From a virus: a DNA stretch of 64,000 nt. Below are positions 32,741 to 39,350 of the stretch, piece after piece; position 1 is the stretch's first letter, and each line of letters opens with the position of its first letter. The stretch is taken from the IMG/VR virus record IMGVR_UViG_3300031787_010103, positions 41,123 to 105,122 of that record. The stretch is one strand, 5' to 3'. The position numbers and the translations under genes are program-made. The notes below the pieces were generated by a model that worked only from the letters and a program-made list of their open reading frames with translations, did no database searches and was not told the origin of the DNA.

Positions 32741-32814
32741 TGGGGGTTAGTTAAATGGTATAACCACGGATTTTGATTCCGTTATTATAGGTTCGATTCC
32801 TATACCCTCTGCCA
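32741..32814 (+). tRNA. tRNA-Gln (TTG)
   Basis: Anticodon TTG in ACGGA-TTTTGAT-TCCGT, acceptor TGGGGGT/ACCCTCT with U1 and G73, as in bacterial tRNA-Gln, encoded CCA. Confidence 0.92.
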
Positions 32815-32820
32815 ATCATC

Positions 32821-32896
32821 GGGACGTTAGCTCATTAGGTAGAGCAGTAGACTTTTAATCTATTGGTGGTGGGTTCGAATCCCGCACGTCCTACCA
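32821..32896 (+). tRNA. tRNA-Lys (TTT)
   Basis: Anticodon loop CTTTTAA, acceptor GGGACGT/ACGTCCT, encoded ACCA. Confidence 0.94.
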
Positions 32897-32900
32897 ATAT

Positions 32901-32975
32901 GGTAATGTAGCATAACGGTAGTGCTCCACCTTCATACGGTGTTCAGTGTAAGTTCGACTCTTACCATTACCACCA
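32901..32975 (+). tRNA. tRNA-Met (CAT), elongator type
   Basis: Anticodon loop TTCATAC, acceptor GGTAATG/CATTACC fully paired (so not an initiator), encoded ACCA. Confidence 0.9.
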
Positions 32976-32980
32976 AATAT

Positions 32981-33056
32981 CCGGCCGTGGTCTAATGGAT
33001 AAGGCAACGCTCTTCTAAAGCGTCCGATGTGGGTTCGATTCCTGCCGGCCGGGCCA
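32981..33056 (+). tRNA. tRNA-Arg (TCT)
   Basis: Anticodon loop CTTCTAA, acceptor CCGGCCG/CGGCCGG, encoded GCCA. Confidence 0.93.
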
Positions 33057-33058
33057 AA

Positions 33059-33134
33059 CGGTCCTTAACTCAATGGATAGAGTGCCAGTCTTCGAAACTG
33101 GAGGTTGGGAGTTCGAGTCTCTCAGGACCGGCCA
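33059..33134 (+). tRNA. tRNA-Arg (TCG)
   Basis: Anticodon loop CTTCGAA, acceptor CGGTCCT/AGGACCG, encoded GCCA. Confidence 0.92.
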
Positions 33135-33136
33135 AT

Positions 33137-33210
33137 GCTCGGGTAGTTAAATGGTATAACGGCCGACCGATAATCGGCTATTCCTGGTTCGATCCCAGGT
33201 CTGAGCACCA
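33137..33210 (+). tRNA. tRNA-Ile (GAT) with C33
   Basis: Anticodon arm GCCGA-CCGATAA-TCGGC. Position 33, nearly always U, is C here. Acceptor GCTCGGG/TCTGAGC with two G-U pairs, encoded ACCA. Confidence 0.85.
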
Positions 33211-33301
33211 ATTTTGCCAAATCAGTCAACGCTGAACACTGCTGTGACGTTATATAAGTGTAGGACATAATTCCTACAGTTTCTAACCAAAGGAGAACTT
33301 T

Positions 33302-33511
33302 ATGAAACTCGTAACCACACTCGTAGCAAGTTTGTTTGCAGTATCCGCTTTCGCACAAGCACCTGCCAAGAAAGAAGAAAAGAAAGAAGCAGCCAAGCCT
33401 GCCGCAGCCGCTCCTGCACCTGCCGCCAGTAAGCCTGCCGACAAAAAGGCTGAGCCTGCCAAAAGCGACGCTAAAAAAGACGATAAAAAAGCCGAAGCCG
33501 CTAAGAAGTAA
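33302..33511 (+). CDS. small exported Lys/Ala/Pro-rich protein (69 aa)
   Basis: AAAGGAG 6 bases before ATG. Residues 1-20 (MKLVTTLVASLFAVSAFAQA) form a Sec signal peptide with an A-x-A site; the mature 50 residues are Lys, Ala and Pro repeats (KKEEKKEAAKPAAAA) and very basic. Comparable peptides bind DNA, cell wall or envelope. A GTAGGA-cataat-TCCTAC inverted repeat lies upstream. Function unknown. Confidence 0.75.
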   Translation: MKLVTTLVASLFAVSAFAQAPAKKEEKKEAAKPAAAAPAPAASKPADKKAEPAKSDAKKDDKKAEAAKK

Positions 33512-33527
33512 TCCAACCAGGTATATC

Positions 33528-33737
33528 CTGGTCCATGTAGAGGGCAACGAAGATGGGTATTCCATCGACGATGAAAACATCTATGTAGGCTACAGGAGAC
33601 CTGAAGTGGTAAAAGATCTCAAAGATACTGTCGCTGATGACGAGGATCTTTCGGATTATATAAAAACCCGTTTGTTTTTAGCCCGACAGTTGGCCTTGAT
33701 GAAAGCAATGGGATATGATTTAAGGACCCGAGTCTGA
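33528..33737 (+). CDS. small phage protein (about 69 aa), start uncertain
   Basis: No ATG, GTG or TTG fits; I place the start at CTG 33528 because the good protein sequence (VEGNEDGYSIDDENIYVGYRRPEV) begins there and the upstream part of the frame is a shadow of the Lys/Ala-rich gene. A +1 frameshift from 33302 is an alternative. Acidic then helical (ADDEDLSDYIKTRLFLARQ). Its stop lies inside the terminator that follows. Confidence 0.4.
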   Translation: MVHVEGNEDGYSIDDENIYVGYRRPEVVKDLKDTVADDEDLSDYIKTRLFLARQLALMKAMGYDLRTRV

Positions 33738-33752
33738 CTCGGGTTCTTTTTT
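33726..33752 (+). terminator. intrinsic terminator
   Basis: ACCCGAGT-ctg-ACTCGGGT followed by TCTTTTTT. Strong. It sits between the small proteins and the Ala tRNA, whose first base follows at once. Confidence 0.95.
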
Positions 33753-33826
33753 GGGGGATTAGTTAAATGGGATAACATCGGCTTTGCAAGCCGAGATTGA
33801 GAGTTCGATTCTCTCATTCTCCACCA
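33753..33826 (+). tRNA. tRNA-Ala (TGC)
   Basis: Anticodon loop TTTGCAA, acceptor GGGGGAT/ATTCTCC, encoded ACCA. Confidence 0.9.
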
Positions 33827-33835
33827 TCCAACTCG

Positions 33836-33865
33836 TTGACAGTCACTAAATATTTTTGTTATAAT
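33836..33865 (+). promoter_or_regulatory. sigma70-type promoter
   Basis: TTGACA (33836-33841), 18-base spacer, TATAAT (33860-33865); the best -35 of the window. AAGGAG and ATG follow 12-22 bases later. Confidence 0.85.
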
Positions 33866-33886
33866 CAAGTAACCAAGGAGACTGCG

Positions 33887-34048
33887 ATGGAACAGAAAAA
33901 ACAACCAGTGCCAGAATATTTCTTCAGTGCCGGTGAATGGGACAGACTGGGTTGTGGTCCTTTGCCACCAGAGCGCAACAAGGATCGTCTGCAGATTCCG
34001 GAAAAGAGCGTGCAAAACAAAGATGACGCTGGCCTTGGCTACGATTGA
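33887..34048 (+). CDS. small phage protein (53 aa)
   Basis: AAGGAG before ATG 33887, right after the promoter. Short, acidic/basic mixed (EQKKQPVPEYFFSAGEWDRLG). Its end overlaps the next small gene. Family unknown. Confidence 0.5.
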   Translation: MEQKKQPVPEYFFSAGEWDRLGCGPLPPERNKDRLQIPEKSVQNKDDAGLGYD

Positions 34049-34142
34049 TGTGATCATGGCCAACATGGTTTTTGCTGTTGCTGTGATGTGGCTACTGATT
34101 GAAGATTTTCGCACAGAAATGCGGAATTTGTCGGCTAAGTAA
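34023..34142 (+). CDS. 39-aa single-pass membrane protein
   Basis: ATG 34023 inside the previous gene, out of frame. TLALATIDVIMANMVFAVAVMW is one hydrophobic helix, followed by an acidic/basic tail. Possibly a lysis- or envelope-related peptide. Weak support: only the overlap and hydrophobic pattern. Confidence 0.4.
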   Translation: MTLALATIDVIMANMVFAVAVMWLLIEDFRTEMRNLSAK

Positions 34143-34143
34143 T

Positions 34144-34519
34144 TTTACTATGCAGGAGTATGCACCCAAGGGCTCTTGAAAAATCTCTTGGAATTGTTGA
34201 TGTGGTGAGAGGCCACAGGTCACGCGAGGACCGTACATGTCCTGATAGTCTCGTGAAAGAATTGTTGTATGAAGCAAAGAGAAAAGTGTTCAAGACATGG
34301 GTTCGAATCCCATCACCTCCACCTAAGTGTATAAGGTATATTTAGGTGGGGGTGCTCCGGTAATCGATTGAGCAAAGAGTAAATGAGTGGACAACACGAT
34401 AGGCGATGATCGTTAATCAAGCAAACTTTATAACTGCAAACGATGAGTTATACGCTCTAGCCGCCTGATAGGCACTAGATGAGGATTTTCCGGTTGTGCC
34501 TTATAACCCAAACAACCGG
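34144..34519 (+). ncRNA. ssrA: tmRNA (SsrA), circularly permuted (two-piece type)
   Basis: The 3' acceptor half comes first: T arm CATGGGTTCGAATCCCAT (34296-34313), then CACCTCC-ACC (34314-34323). After about 24 bases the 5' half begins with GGGGGTG (34348-34354), which pairs with CACCTCC to rebuild a 7-bp acceptor stem. TTGAGCA (34368-34374) pairs with TGTTCAA (34287-34293) as helix P2. The tag codons at 34436-34468 read ANDELYALAA then TGA. tmRNA rescues stalled ribosomes and tags their product for proteolysis. The 5' boundary of the acceptor half is uncertain. Confidence 0.93.
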
Positions 34520-34533
34520 TTGACTCTTTTTTA
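34490..34533 (+). terminator. hairpin at the tmRNA 3' end with T-run
   Basis: CCGGTTGT (34490-34497) pairs with ACAACCGG (34512-34519), followed by TTGACTCTTTTTT. It may terminate the tmRNA or be its last pseudoknot arm; the T-run also overlaps the next promoter. Confidence 0.55.
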
Positions 34534-34548
34534 TTTTCCTGTTATAAT
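34520..34548 (+). promoter_or_regulatory. sigma70-type promoter of the Glu tRNA
   Basis: TTGACT (34520-34525), 17-base spacer, TATAAT (34543-34548), 34 bases before the tRNA. Confidence 0.8.
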
Positions 34549-34582
34549 TAACAATCGTTCTTTAACAATTCACAGCATCAAT

Positions 34583-34657
34583 GCTCGGTTCGTCTATCGG
34601 TTAGGACACCGCCCTTTCACGGCGGGAAGAGGGGTTCGATTCCCCTACCGAGTACCA
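34583..34657 (+). tRNA. tRNA-Glu (TTC)
   Basis: Anticodon loop CTTTCAC in CCGCC/GGCGG, acceptor GCTCGGT/ACCGAGT, encoded ACCA. Confidence 0.94.
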
Positions 34658-35193
34658 TAAGCAAACATATCGGCCCCAGTGTCATACCTAATAGGTCTGC
34701 GGCAACACTGGGTGAAATCCTGTCGCAGGGACAAAGGTATGTTTGCTTATGGTAAATGGTGTGAGCGAAAGAACGCCTCGCCAGCAATACCCTGACCATC
34801 GGGGGAGATAACCACCCTAAGCCGCTGTAACCGTAATAGGACGCACTCGTTGGCTACGAGATGAACACGCGAGAGGGGGACTGGGCACCAGGCTGATACC
34901 CTGGGCAAAATGTCTGGACCTTAAACACAAGATGGTGTCATTTATCATTTCAACATAGACAGACAGTGATGCATACTATATTCCTGGCGGTACTACAAGC
35001 CCGGGTCACTCACTGCTATGTTTAGCCATACTGGATCGATCCGAGTATACGGTAGTTTTCCAGTCACTGGCAACCCCAATCGGTCTGGGCTACACTCTGT
35101 GCTCTGTATGATCTGACGGAACGTTGATCCTCTACATCACAGGTCACTGAGCATCAACACAGACTCCGCATAATCGTAAGCGGAACTAACAAT
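34658..35193 (+). ncRNA. large structured non-coding RNA candidate (about 540 nt)
   Basis: No gene. Starting at the CCA end of tRNA-Glu, CCATAAGCAAACATA (34655 on) pairs perfectly with TATGTTTGCTTATGG (about 34738-34752). Inside are CCCAGTGT/ACACTGGG, ACCT-aat-AGGT and CCTG-tcg-CAGG. Later: CTCG-ttggcta-CGAG, AACATAG..CAGTGA/TCACTG..CTATGTT, CCAGT-c-ACTGG, GTTGAT/ATCAAC, TCCGC/GCGGA. Size, position between tRNAs and phage context resemble the GOLLD and ROOL RNA classes, though I cannot confirm either. Confidence 0.55.
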
Positions 35194-35268
35194 CGCGGAG
35201 TATATCAGTGGCAGATGGCGAGTCTCATAAGCTCGAGGTCAGTGGTTCGAATCCACTCTCCGCAACCA
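35194..35268 (+). tRNA. initiator tRNA-fMet (CAT)
   Basis: Anticodon loop CTCATAA. Acceptor strands CGCGGAG / CTCCGCA leave C1 opposite A72, the unpaired first position that marks bacterial initiator tRNAs; encoded ACCA. The anticodon stem lacks the three consecutive G-C pairs of classical initiators. Confidence 0.82.
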
Positions 35269-35274
35269 AATAAA

Positions 35275-35352
35275 GCGGGTAGATCGTGGCAAGGGGCGCC
35301 CAGCAGTCTTCCAAACTGATCATGCGGAGTTCGACTCTCCCTACCCGCTCCA
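35275..35352 (+). tRNA. tRNA-Gly (TCC)
   Basis: Anticodon loop CTTCCAA, acceptor GCGGGTA/TACCCGC, U73, encoded CCA. Confidence 0.92.
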
Positions 35353-35618
35353 GGACGTTCCGTGTAGCAACGGATAGTGCGACCCGCACGATGAGAAGTG
35401 GTGTAGCAACCACGGGTGGTCCCAGTCTAACCTAACTGGCGCTGGCAATGCGACAATCCCGAGGGTGGCGAGCGGGTGCCTACCAGCCCAAGTAGTCCTG
35501 CTGAGGGACTGGAAGCCGATGGGCCAAAGGTGGTAACACGAATCCAACCAGGACGCTGGCAGGCAACAAAAAGACCGCGGCTCTCGGGCAAGCACTTTCT
35601 AAACACAAGGAGAATGTC
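35353..35618 (+). ncRNA. structured non-coding region upstream of rpoZ
   Basis: No gene in 266 bases. Stems: CCGT-gtagca-ACGG and GTGGT-gtagca-ACCAC share the loop GTAGCA; AGTCC-tgctgag-GGACT and others follow. A promoter is not obvious. Could be a separate RNA or the leader of the omega gene. Confidence 0.4.
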
Positions 35619-35846
35619 ATGGCAAGAATCACATCAGAAAAAGCAGTAGAAGCCGTAGGTAATCGTTATGATCTAGTGTTGATCGCTAGTCGCCGAGCAC
35701 GTGAGTTATCCAACGGCCATGCTCCTCACATCACGACCGACGATACTACCACAGTCAAGGCCATCCGCGAGATTGAACAAGGTCATGTGGGCAGAGATTA
35801 CCTAAATAAAAACCCAGAAATAAACAAGAAAAAATCCAAATCTTGA
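35619..35846 (+). CDS. rpoZ: RNA polymerase omega subunit RpoZ
   Basis: A 75-aa protein matching omega: MARITSEKAVEAVGNRYDLVLIASRRARELSNG followed by DDTTTVKAIREIEQGHV, the two conserved blocks of RpoZ. Ribosome-binding site AAGGAG is 6 bases before ATG. In the host, omega stabilises the beta-prime subunit; a phage copy could replace or alter it. The C-terminal tail is Lys-rich and short. Preceded by a structured 266-base stretch. Confidence 0.9.
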   Translation: MARITSEKAVEAVGNRYDLVLIASRRARELSNGHAPHITTDDTTTVKAIREIEQGHVGRDYLNKNPEINKKKSKS

Positions 35847-35877
35847 TTTTTATTGCAAAGAGATATATACACATATT

Positions 35878-36312
35878 ATGCTATCATTCATACGCGAACT
35901 CACTGATCCACTGTTAGATTATCTCAAGGACGATCCAGTGCGTCCCGAGATCTCACGCGAATTCCGTGTGAGTGGTCAGCGTTTCGTGTCAGCCCTGGTA
36001 GACGATCAACCACGTGCCATGGTCTGCGTGAGCCTGCATGATTTTGTGCCTGAGACTGTGGCGGATCTGTCGCAGGACCCTGCGGAACCCAACACAGCGA
36101 TATTTTATACTATCTGGAGTTATGCTCCTGGAGCGGCCACAGAACTGTTGTTTGCCACAGTGGATCAAATCCGAGAACTTTATCCCACTGTGCGACGATT
36201 CGTCACACTGAGTCCCAAGACAGAAATGGCTCGCAAATTCCATCTACGCAACGGGGCACATGTGCTGAGAGAAAACACAGACACTGTCAACTACGAATAT
36301 ATAATTGCATGA
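35878..36312 (+). CDS. GNAT-type acetyltransferase-like phage protein (144 aa)
   Basis: C-terminal SPKTEMARKFHLRNGAHVLREN with ARKFHLRNGA is the usual last helix-strand of GNAT folds, and IWSYAPGAATELLFATVDQI is the acetyl-CoA region, though the R/Q-x-x-G-x-G/A loop is not clear. Overlaps the next gene by 4 bases. Substrate unknown. Confidence 0.6.
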   Translation: MLSFIRELTDPLLDYLKDDPVRPEISREFRVSGQRFVSALVDDQPRAMVCVSLHDFVPETVADLSQDPAEPNTAIFYTIWSYAPGAATELLFATVDQIRELYPTVRRFVTLSPKTEMARKFHLRNGAHVLRENTDTVNYEYIIA

Positions 36313-36476
36313 CCAAATTCACTGACACTCTACGGGCCGCGCTAGAGAAAAAACATGCCGCGGCACATCCTGACACCAAGTCGGATGCCAAAGATGATGG
36401 CAAAAGCAAACCTAAAAGGACACCGCCGGTGATCACGGGTAAACCAGTAAAGAAAGTCACTGGACGTGGACGCTAG
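36309..36476 (+). CDS. small basic phage protein (55 aa)
   Basis: ATG 36309 overlaps the GNAT stop (ATGA). Rich in Lys, Pro and Arg (KKHAAAHPDTKSDAKDDGKSK), ending TGRGR. Probably unstructured; no family. Confidence 0.5.
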   Translation: MTKFTDTLRAALEKKHAAAHPDTKSDAKDDGKSKPKRTPPVITGKPVKKVTGRGR

Positions 36477-36582
36477 TATTTGGAACTTGCCTTGGTGGCA
36501 ACTGGGTTGGGGACTGGCAGTGGTAGCCAACTACATTTATTGGATCTTTGTTGATCCTGTGTTGCATACAGAACGCAGTTGA
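36466..36582 (+). CDS. 38-aa single-pass membrane protein, GTG start
   Basis: GTG 36466 overlaps the previous gene. MDASIWNLPWWQLGWGLAV then VANYIYWIF is a Trp-rich hydrophobic segment. The stop overlaps the next -35 element. Supported only by coupling and hydrophobicity. Confidence 0.45.
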   Translation: MDASIWNLPWWQLGWGLAVVANYIYWIFVDPVLHTERS

Positions 36583-36607
36583 CCAAAAACTGCTTTTCTA
36601 GTATAAT
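36579..36607 (+). promoter_or_regulatory. sigma70-type promoter
   Basis: TTGACC (36579-36584), 17-base spacer, TATAAT (36602-36607), with the ATG of the next gene only 7 bases downstream (near-leaderless). Confidence 0.8.
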
Positions 36608-36613
36608 GCTAGA

Positions 36614-36979
36614 ATGGACTTTTACATAGATGAAGCATATCTCACTGATGTTGTAGTGCGGACTGAATATCCTCGCTACAACGATCGCACAGAGCTGACT
36701 GCAGAAGAACTTATCTCGGTAATAAAACATCCTGCGCCTGCTGTTAGTATTGGCACCAAAGATCATCCTGAGTTTGCTTGCCTACGTGAGCAGTTAGAAC
36801 AAGATGGATATATTCAAGTTCAACGTGGTTGGTGGAACGGTGATCGTGTGTTAAAGCCATTCCAGTTAAACGATGTAAAATTTAAAAAAGGTGATCAGTT
36901 TCCCTGTGCCGCGGCCATGAACGGTCATTTAAAGTTTCGAAAACTATATAAACAAAAGAAAGGAGGGCACAATGCCTAG
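36614..36979 (+). CDS. hypothetical phage protein (121 aa)
   Basis: Acidic N-terminus (MDFYIDEAYLTDVVVRTEY), basic C-terminus ending KQKKGGHNA. A -10 box 7 bases upstream means little room for a ribosome-binding site. No family recognised; overlaps the phosphoesterase gene by 8 bases. Confidence 0.6.
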   Translation: MDFYIDEAYLTDVVVRTEYPRYNDRTELTAEELISVIKHPAPAVSIGTKDHPEFACLREQLEQDGYIQVQRGWWNGDRVLKPFQLNDVKFKKGDQFPCAAAMNGHLKFRKLYKQKKGGHNA

Positions 36980-37562
36980 TGTATTTTTAGTATCAGACAC
37001 GCACTTTGGTCACGCAGGTGTGTGCCGCTTCACACTCAACGACGGAGTAACCAAACTTCGTCCCTGGGATGATCCAGAGGAGATGGATGAGTTCATGATC
37101 AAGGCCTGGAACGAACGTGTCCGACCTACAGACAAAGTCTACCACTTGGGCGATGTTGTGATCAACAGAAAAGCGTTGAAAACTCTTGCTCGTCTAAACG
37201 GTGACAAGGTCTTGATCCGCGGCAATCACGACATCTTCAGAGATGATGAGTATCGAGCATACTTCCGTGAGCTTCGTGCTTACCATGTGATGAATGGCAT
37301 GATCTTGAGTCATATCCCTATCCATAGCGAAAGCCTGGGTCGGTTTGGTGTCAACATCCATGGTCACTTGCATGCCAACCGGGTGATGAAAGCCATGCCG
37401 CCGGCATACAGGCCTGATATCATAGATCCACGTTATCATTGTGTGTGCGTGGAACAAACTGACTTTGCTCCTATCTTGTTCGAAGATGTGATCAAGCGCA
37501 TCGAAGCAGAAGGTGGTACTATCGGTTTTCAAAACGGCAACGGCCCTCGAGGTGCAGATTGA
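36972..37562 (+). CDS. metallophosphoesterase (calcineurin-like)
   Basis: A 196-aa protein with DTHFGH (residues 9-14), GDVV (near 59-62), GNHD (79-82) and HGHLH (126-130), the metal-binding motifs of calcineurin-like phosphoesterases. Probably a cytoplasmic enzyme acting on phosphate esters or nucleotides; the substrate is unknown. Such proteins are common in phages. AAGGAGGGC precedes the ATG. Confidence 0.88.
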   Translation: MPSVFLVSDTHFGHAGVCRFTLNDGVTKLRPWDDPEEMDEFMIKAWNERVRPTDKVYHLGDVVINRKALKTLARLNGDKVLIRGNHDIFRDDEYRAYFRELRAYHVMNGMILSHIPIHSESLGRFGVNIHGHLHANRVMKAMPPAYRPDIIDPRYHCVCVEQTDFAPILFEDVIKRIEAEGGTIGFQNGNGPRGAD

Positions 37563-37729
37563 TGACATATCCAAGGATCAAATTCTGGGAAGCCACCATC
37601 CGCACCCCAGATGGTCAAGAGTTTAAAGACCGTGTGGGAGCAGATACGGCCGAACAGGCTCGTAGACTTTTGCAAGAACGGCATGGCCCACGTGCAGTGC
37701 CTTACTTGCCGCGCATGATCCCCAGTTAG
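37562..37729 (+). CDS. small basic phage protein (55 aa)
   Basis: ATG 37562 shares a base with the previous stop. Short basic product (IRTPDGQEFKDRVGADTAEQARRLL) that looks like a compact alpha/beta peptide. Function unknown. Confidence 0.55.
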   Translation: MTYPRIKFWEATIRTPDGQEFKDRVGADTAEQARRLLQERHGPRAVPYLPRMIPS

Positions 37730-37866
37730 GGCCACAGTCAGCCTTGCTCACTTGGCCAGCGCCAATAAGTGCCGATAGCAAAATGACTGGGTGACGTCGG
37801 GTAATACCGCAAGAGCCGTAGATACCATAAGTCTGCGCCGGACTGGGTAACCGGCATACATATTTC
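37730..37866 (+). promoter_or_regulatory. possible pseudoknotted leader of a radical SAM gene
   Basis: GGCCA (37730-37734) pairs with TGGCC (37753-37757), and CAGTCA (37735-37740), located in that loop, pairs with TGACTG (37784-37789), an H-type pseudoknot. A GCCGG/CCGGC stem lies just before the ATG, with no ribosome-binding sequence of its own. Could be a riboswitch; no known class matches by eye. Confidence 0.45.
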
Positions 37867-39054
37867 ATGCCAAAAATCATTTCCATAGAACCTGCCATTG
37901 ATCCTAATGCCAGACCTACATTCTTACTAGATTGGGAATTGACCATGAAGTGCAATCTAGACTGTAGTTACTGTCCTACTCCAGATCAGGTTCCTGTATC
38001 TATGGCCTATCATGACAATTCAGCTGATCATCCATCGTTGGAAAAATGTCTATCGACTATAGATTTCATGTATGAATATGTGGATCTTTACATGCAACAA
38101 AAACCACGATGGAATAGGTCTGTGGTGCTCAATATCTACGGTGGAGAGAGTTTGTTTCATCCAGACATAGAAAAGATCATGGCTGCGGTCAGAGACAAAC
38201 ATAAGCCTTATCGAGACAGTTGGCCATTGACTGTGACTTGCACAACCAATGGCGTCGTTGGTCCAAATCTCATGAAGAGAGTGGTAGGCTTTGTAGATGA
38301 ATTCACAGTGAGTTATCATGCGGAATCATTGTCCAAACAAAAACAACAAGTGCTAGACAATCTTCGTTTGATAAAAAATAGTGGCCGTCGTCTCAAGTGT
38401 GTTGTGCTCATGCACGGCGATGAAAAATTTTGGCCAGAATTGCAAGAAGTCATTGCTTTCTGCCAACAAGAGAATATTCGATATCTTCCCCGGCATTTGG
38501 ATGGTCATGTCAATGCCAATTATGGCCCCAAACAAATACAATGGTTCCAAAATTTATGGAATCAACGCAGTCCTGGCCATGCCGCGATCAAACAGCGAGA
38601 AATTATTGAACACAAACAACAAACACTGACGAGCAATGTAGATCTATCTGATGTGGGCAGGGCCTGTTGCGGCGGCAGATTGATGTGTGTCAATCAAGAA
38701 ATGAAAGATCCGATATTTTACATTCCTGACAATAACTTCCTGGGCTGGAAATGCAGTGTGAATTGGTATTTTTTGTATGTTAAACAACACACCGATGAAG
38801 TTTATCTCAACAAAGACTGTCGCATGAATTTTGACGGGTCTGTATCACCAATCGGTTATCTCAATAATACCACGGAAATTTTAGATTGGCTCAAAACTAG
38901 ATTCCATGGATCCAACCTTCCCGTCATCACCTGTGCCAAAAATCTTTGCACATGTGGTCTGTGCGCACCAAAAAGCCAATCCGAATCTAACTTTCGTGAG
39001 ATAATGCGTAAACATGTAGCCGATATCAATGTTTTTGATGTTGACACAGCGTGA
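37867..39054 (+). CDS. radical SAM protein
   Basis: A 395-aa protein with the cluster motif CNLDCSYC (C29, C33, C36), the GGESLF glycine motif and a C-terminal cysteine-rich stretch (CAKNLCTCGLCAPK) that may hold auxiliary clusters. Substrate unknown; it differs from the later N-terminal-cysteine type (60111 onward). Preceded by a structured leader. AT-rich. Likely an SPASM-like peptide- or sugar-modifying enzyme. Confidence 0.85.
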   Translation: MPKIISIEPAIDPNARPTFLLDWELTMKCNLDCSYCPTPDQVPVSMAYHDNSADHPSLEKCLSTIDFMYEYVDLYMQQKPRWNRSVVLNIYGGESLFHPDIEKIMAAVRDKHKPYRDSWPLTVTCTTNGVVGPNLMKRVVGFVDEFTVSYHAESLSKQKQQVLDNLRLIKNSGRRLKCVVLMHGDEKFWPELQEVIAFCQQENIRYLPRHLDGHVNANYGPKQIQWFQNLWNQRSPGHAAIKQREIIEHKQQTLTSNVDLSDVGRACCGGRLMCVNQEMKDPIFYIPDNNFLGWKCSVNWYFLYVKQHTDEVYLNKDCRMNFDGSVSPIGYLNNTTEILDWLKTRFHGSNLPVITCAKNLCTCGLCAPKSQSESNFREIMRKHVADINVFDVDTA

Positions 39055-39077
39055 TGATTATCGTAAAATAACATTCT

Positions 39078-39151
39078 GCCCTGTTAGTTAAATGGTATAA
39101 CAGTTGATTTGTAATCATCAATTGGCAGTTCGATTCTGTCACGGGGCACCA
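39078..39151 (+). tRNA. tRNA-Thr (TGT)
   Basis: Anticodon loop TTTGTAA, acceptor GCCCTGT/ACGGGGC, encoded ACCA. T-T mismatch in the anticodon stem. Isolated from the main island. Confidence 0.88.
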
Positions 39152-39174
39152 ATCTAATATAAAAGGAAACAGTC

Positions 39175-39339
39175 ATGCTAAAACCCAACTCCACATATCG
39201 AATGAGCAAGGCTGCCAAGACATATCTGGCATTCAATTGGTATCGACTTGGCATCCGTTCTATCATGCGTGCCACTGTCGAAGCCGAATTGGCAGACAAG
39301 ATCCAACCTCGGGGCCGGCGCGACAAAAATGATGCCTAA
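39175..39339 (+). CDS. small basic phage protein (54 aa)
   Basis: AAAGGAAAC before ATG 39175. Basic helix (KAAKTYLAFNWYRLGIRSIMRA) and Arg-rich tail. No family known. Confidence 0.55.
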   Translation: MLKPNSTYRMSKAAKTYLAFNWYRLGIRSIMRATVEAELADKIQPRGRRDKNDA

Positions 39340-39350
39340 TAAGTAAAGGC

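Noticed and set aside
33336-33527. Long frame in the Lys/Ala-rich gene region
   Set aside because: It mirrors the low-complexity coding sequence of 33302-33511; only the part after about 33528 looks like protein.
34617-34799. Minus-strand frame across tRNA-Glu and the RNA candidate
   Set aside because: It is antisense to the tRNA and shows no family similarity.
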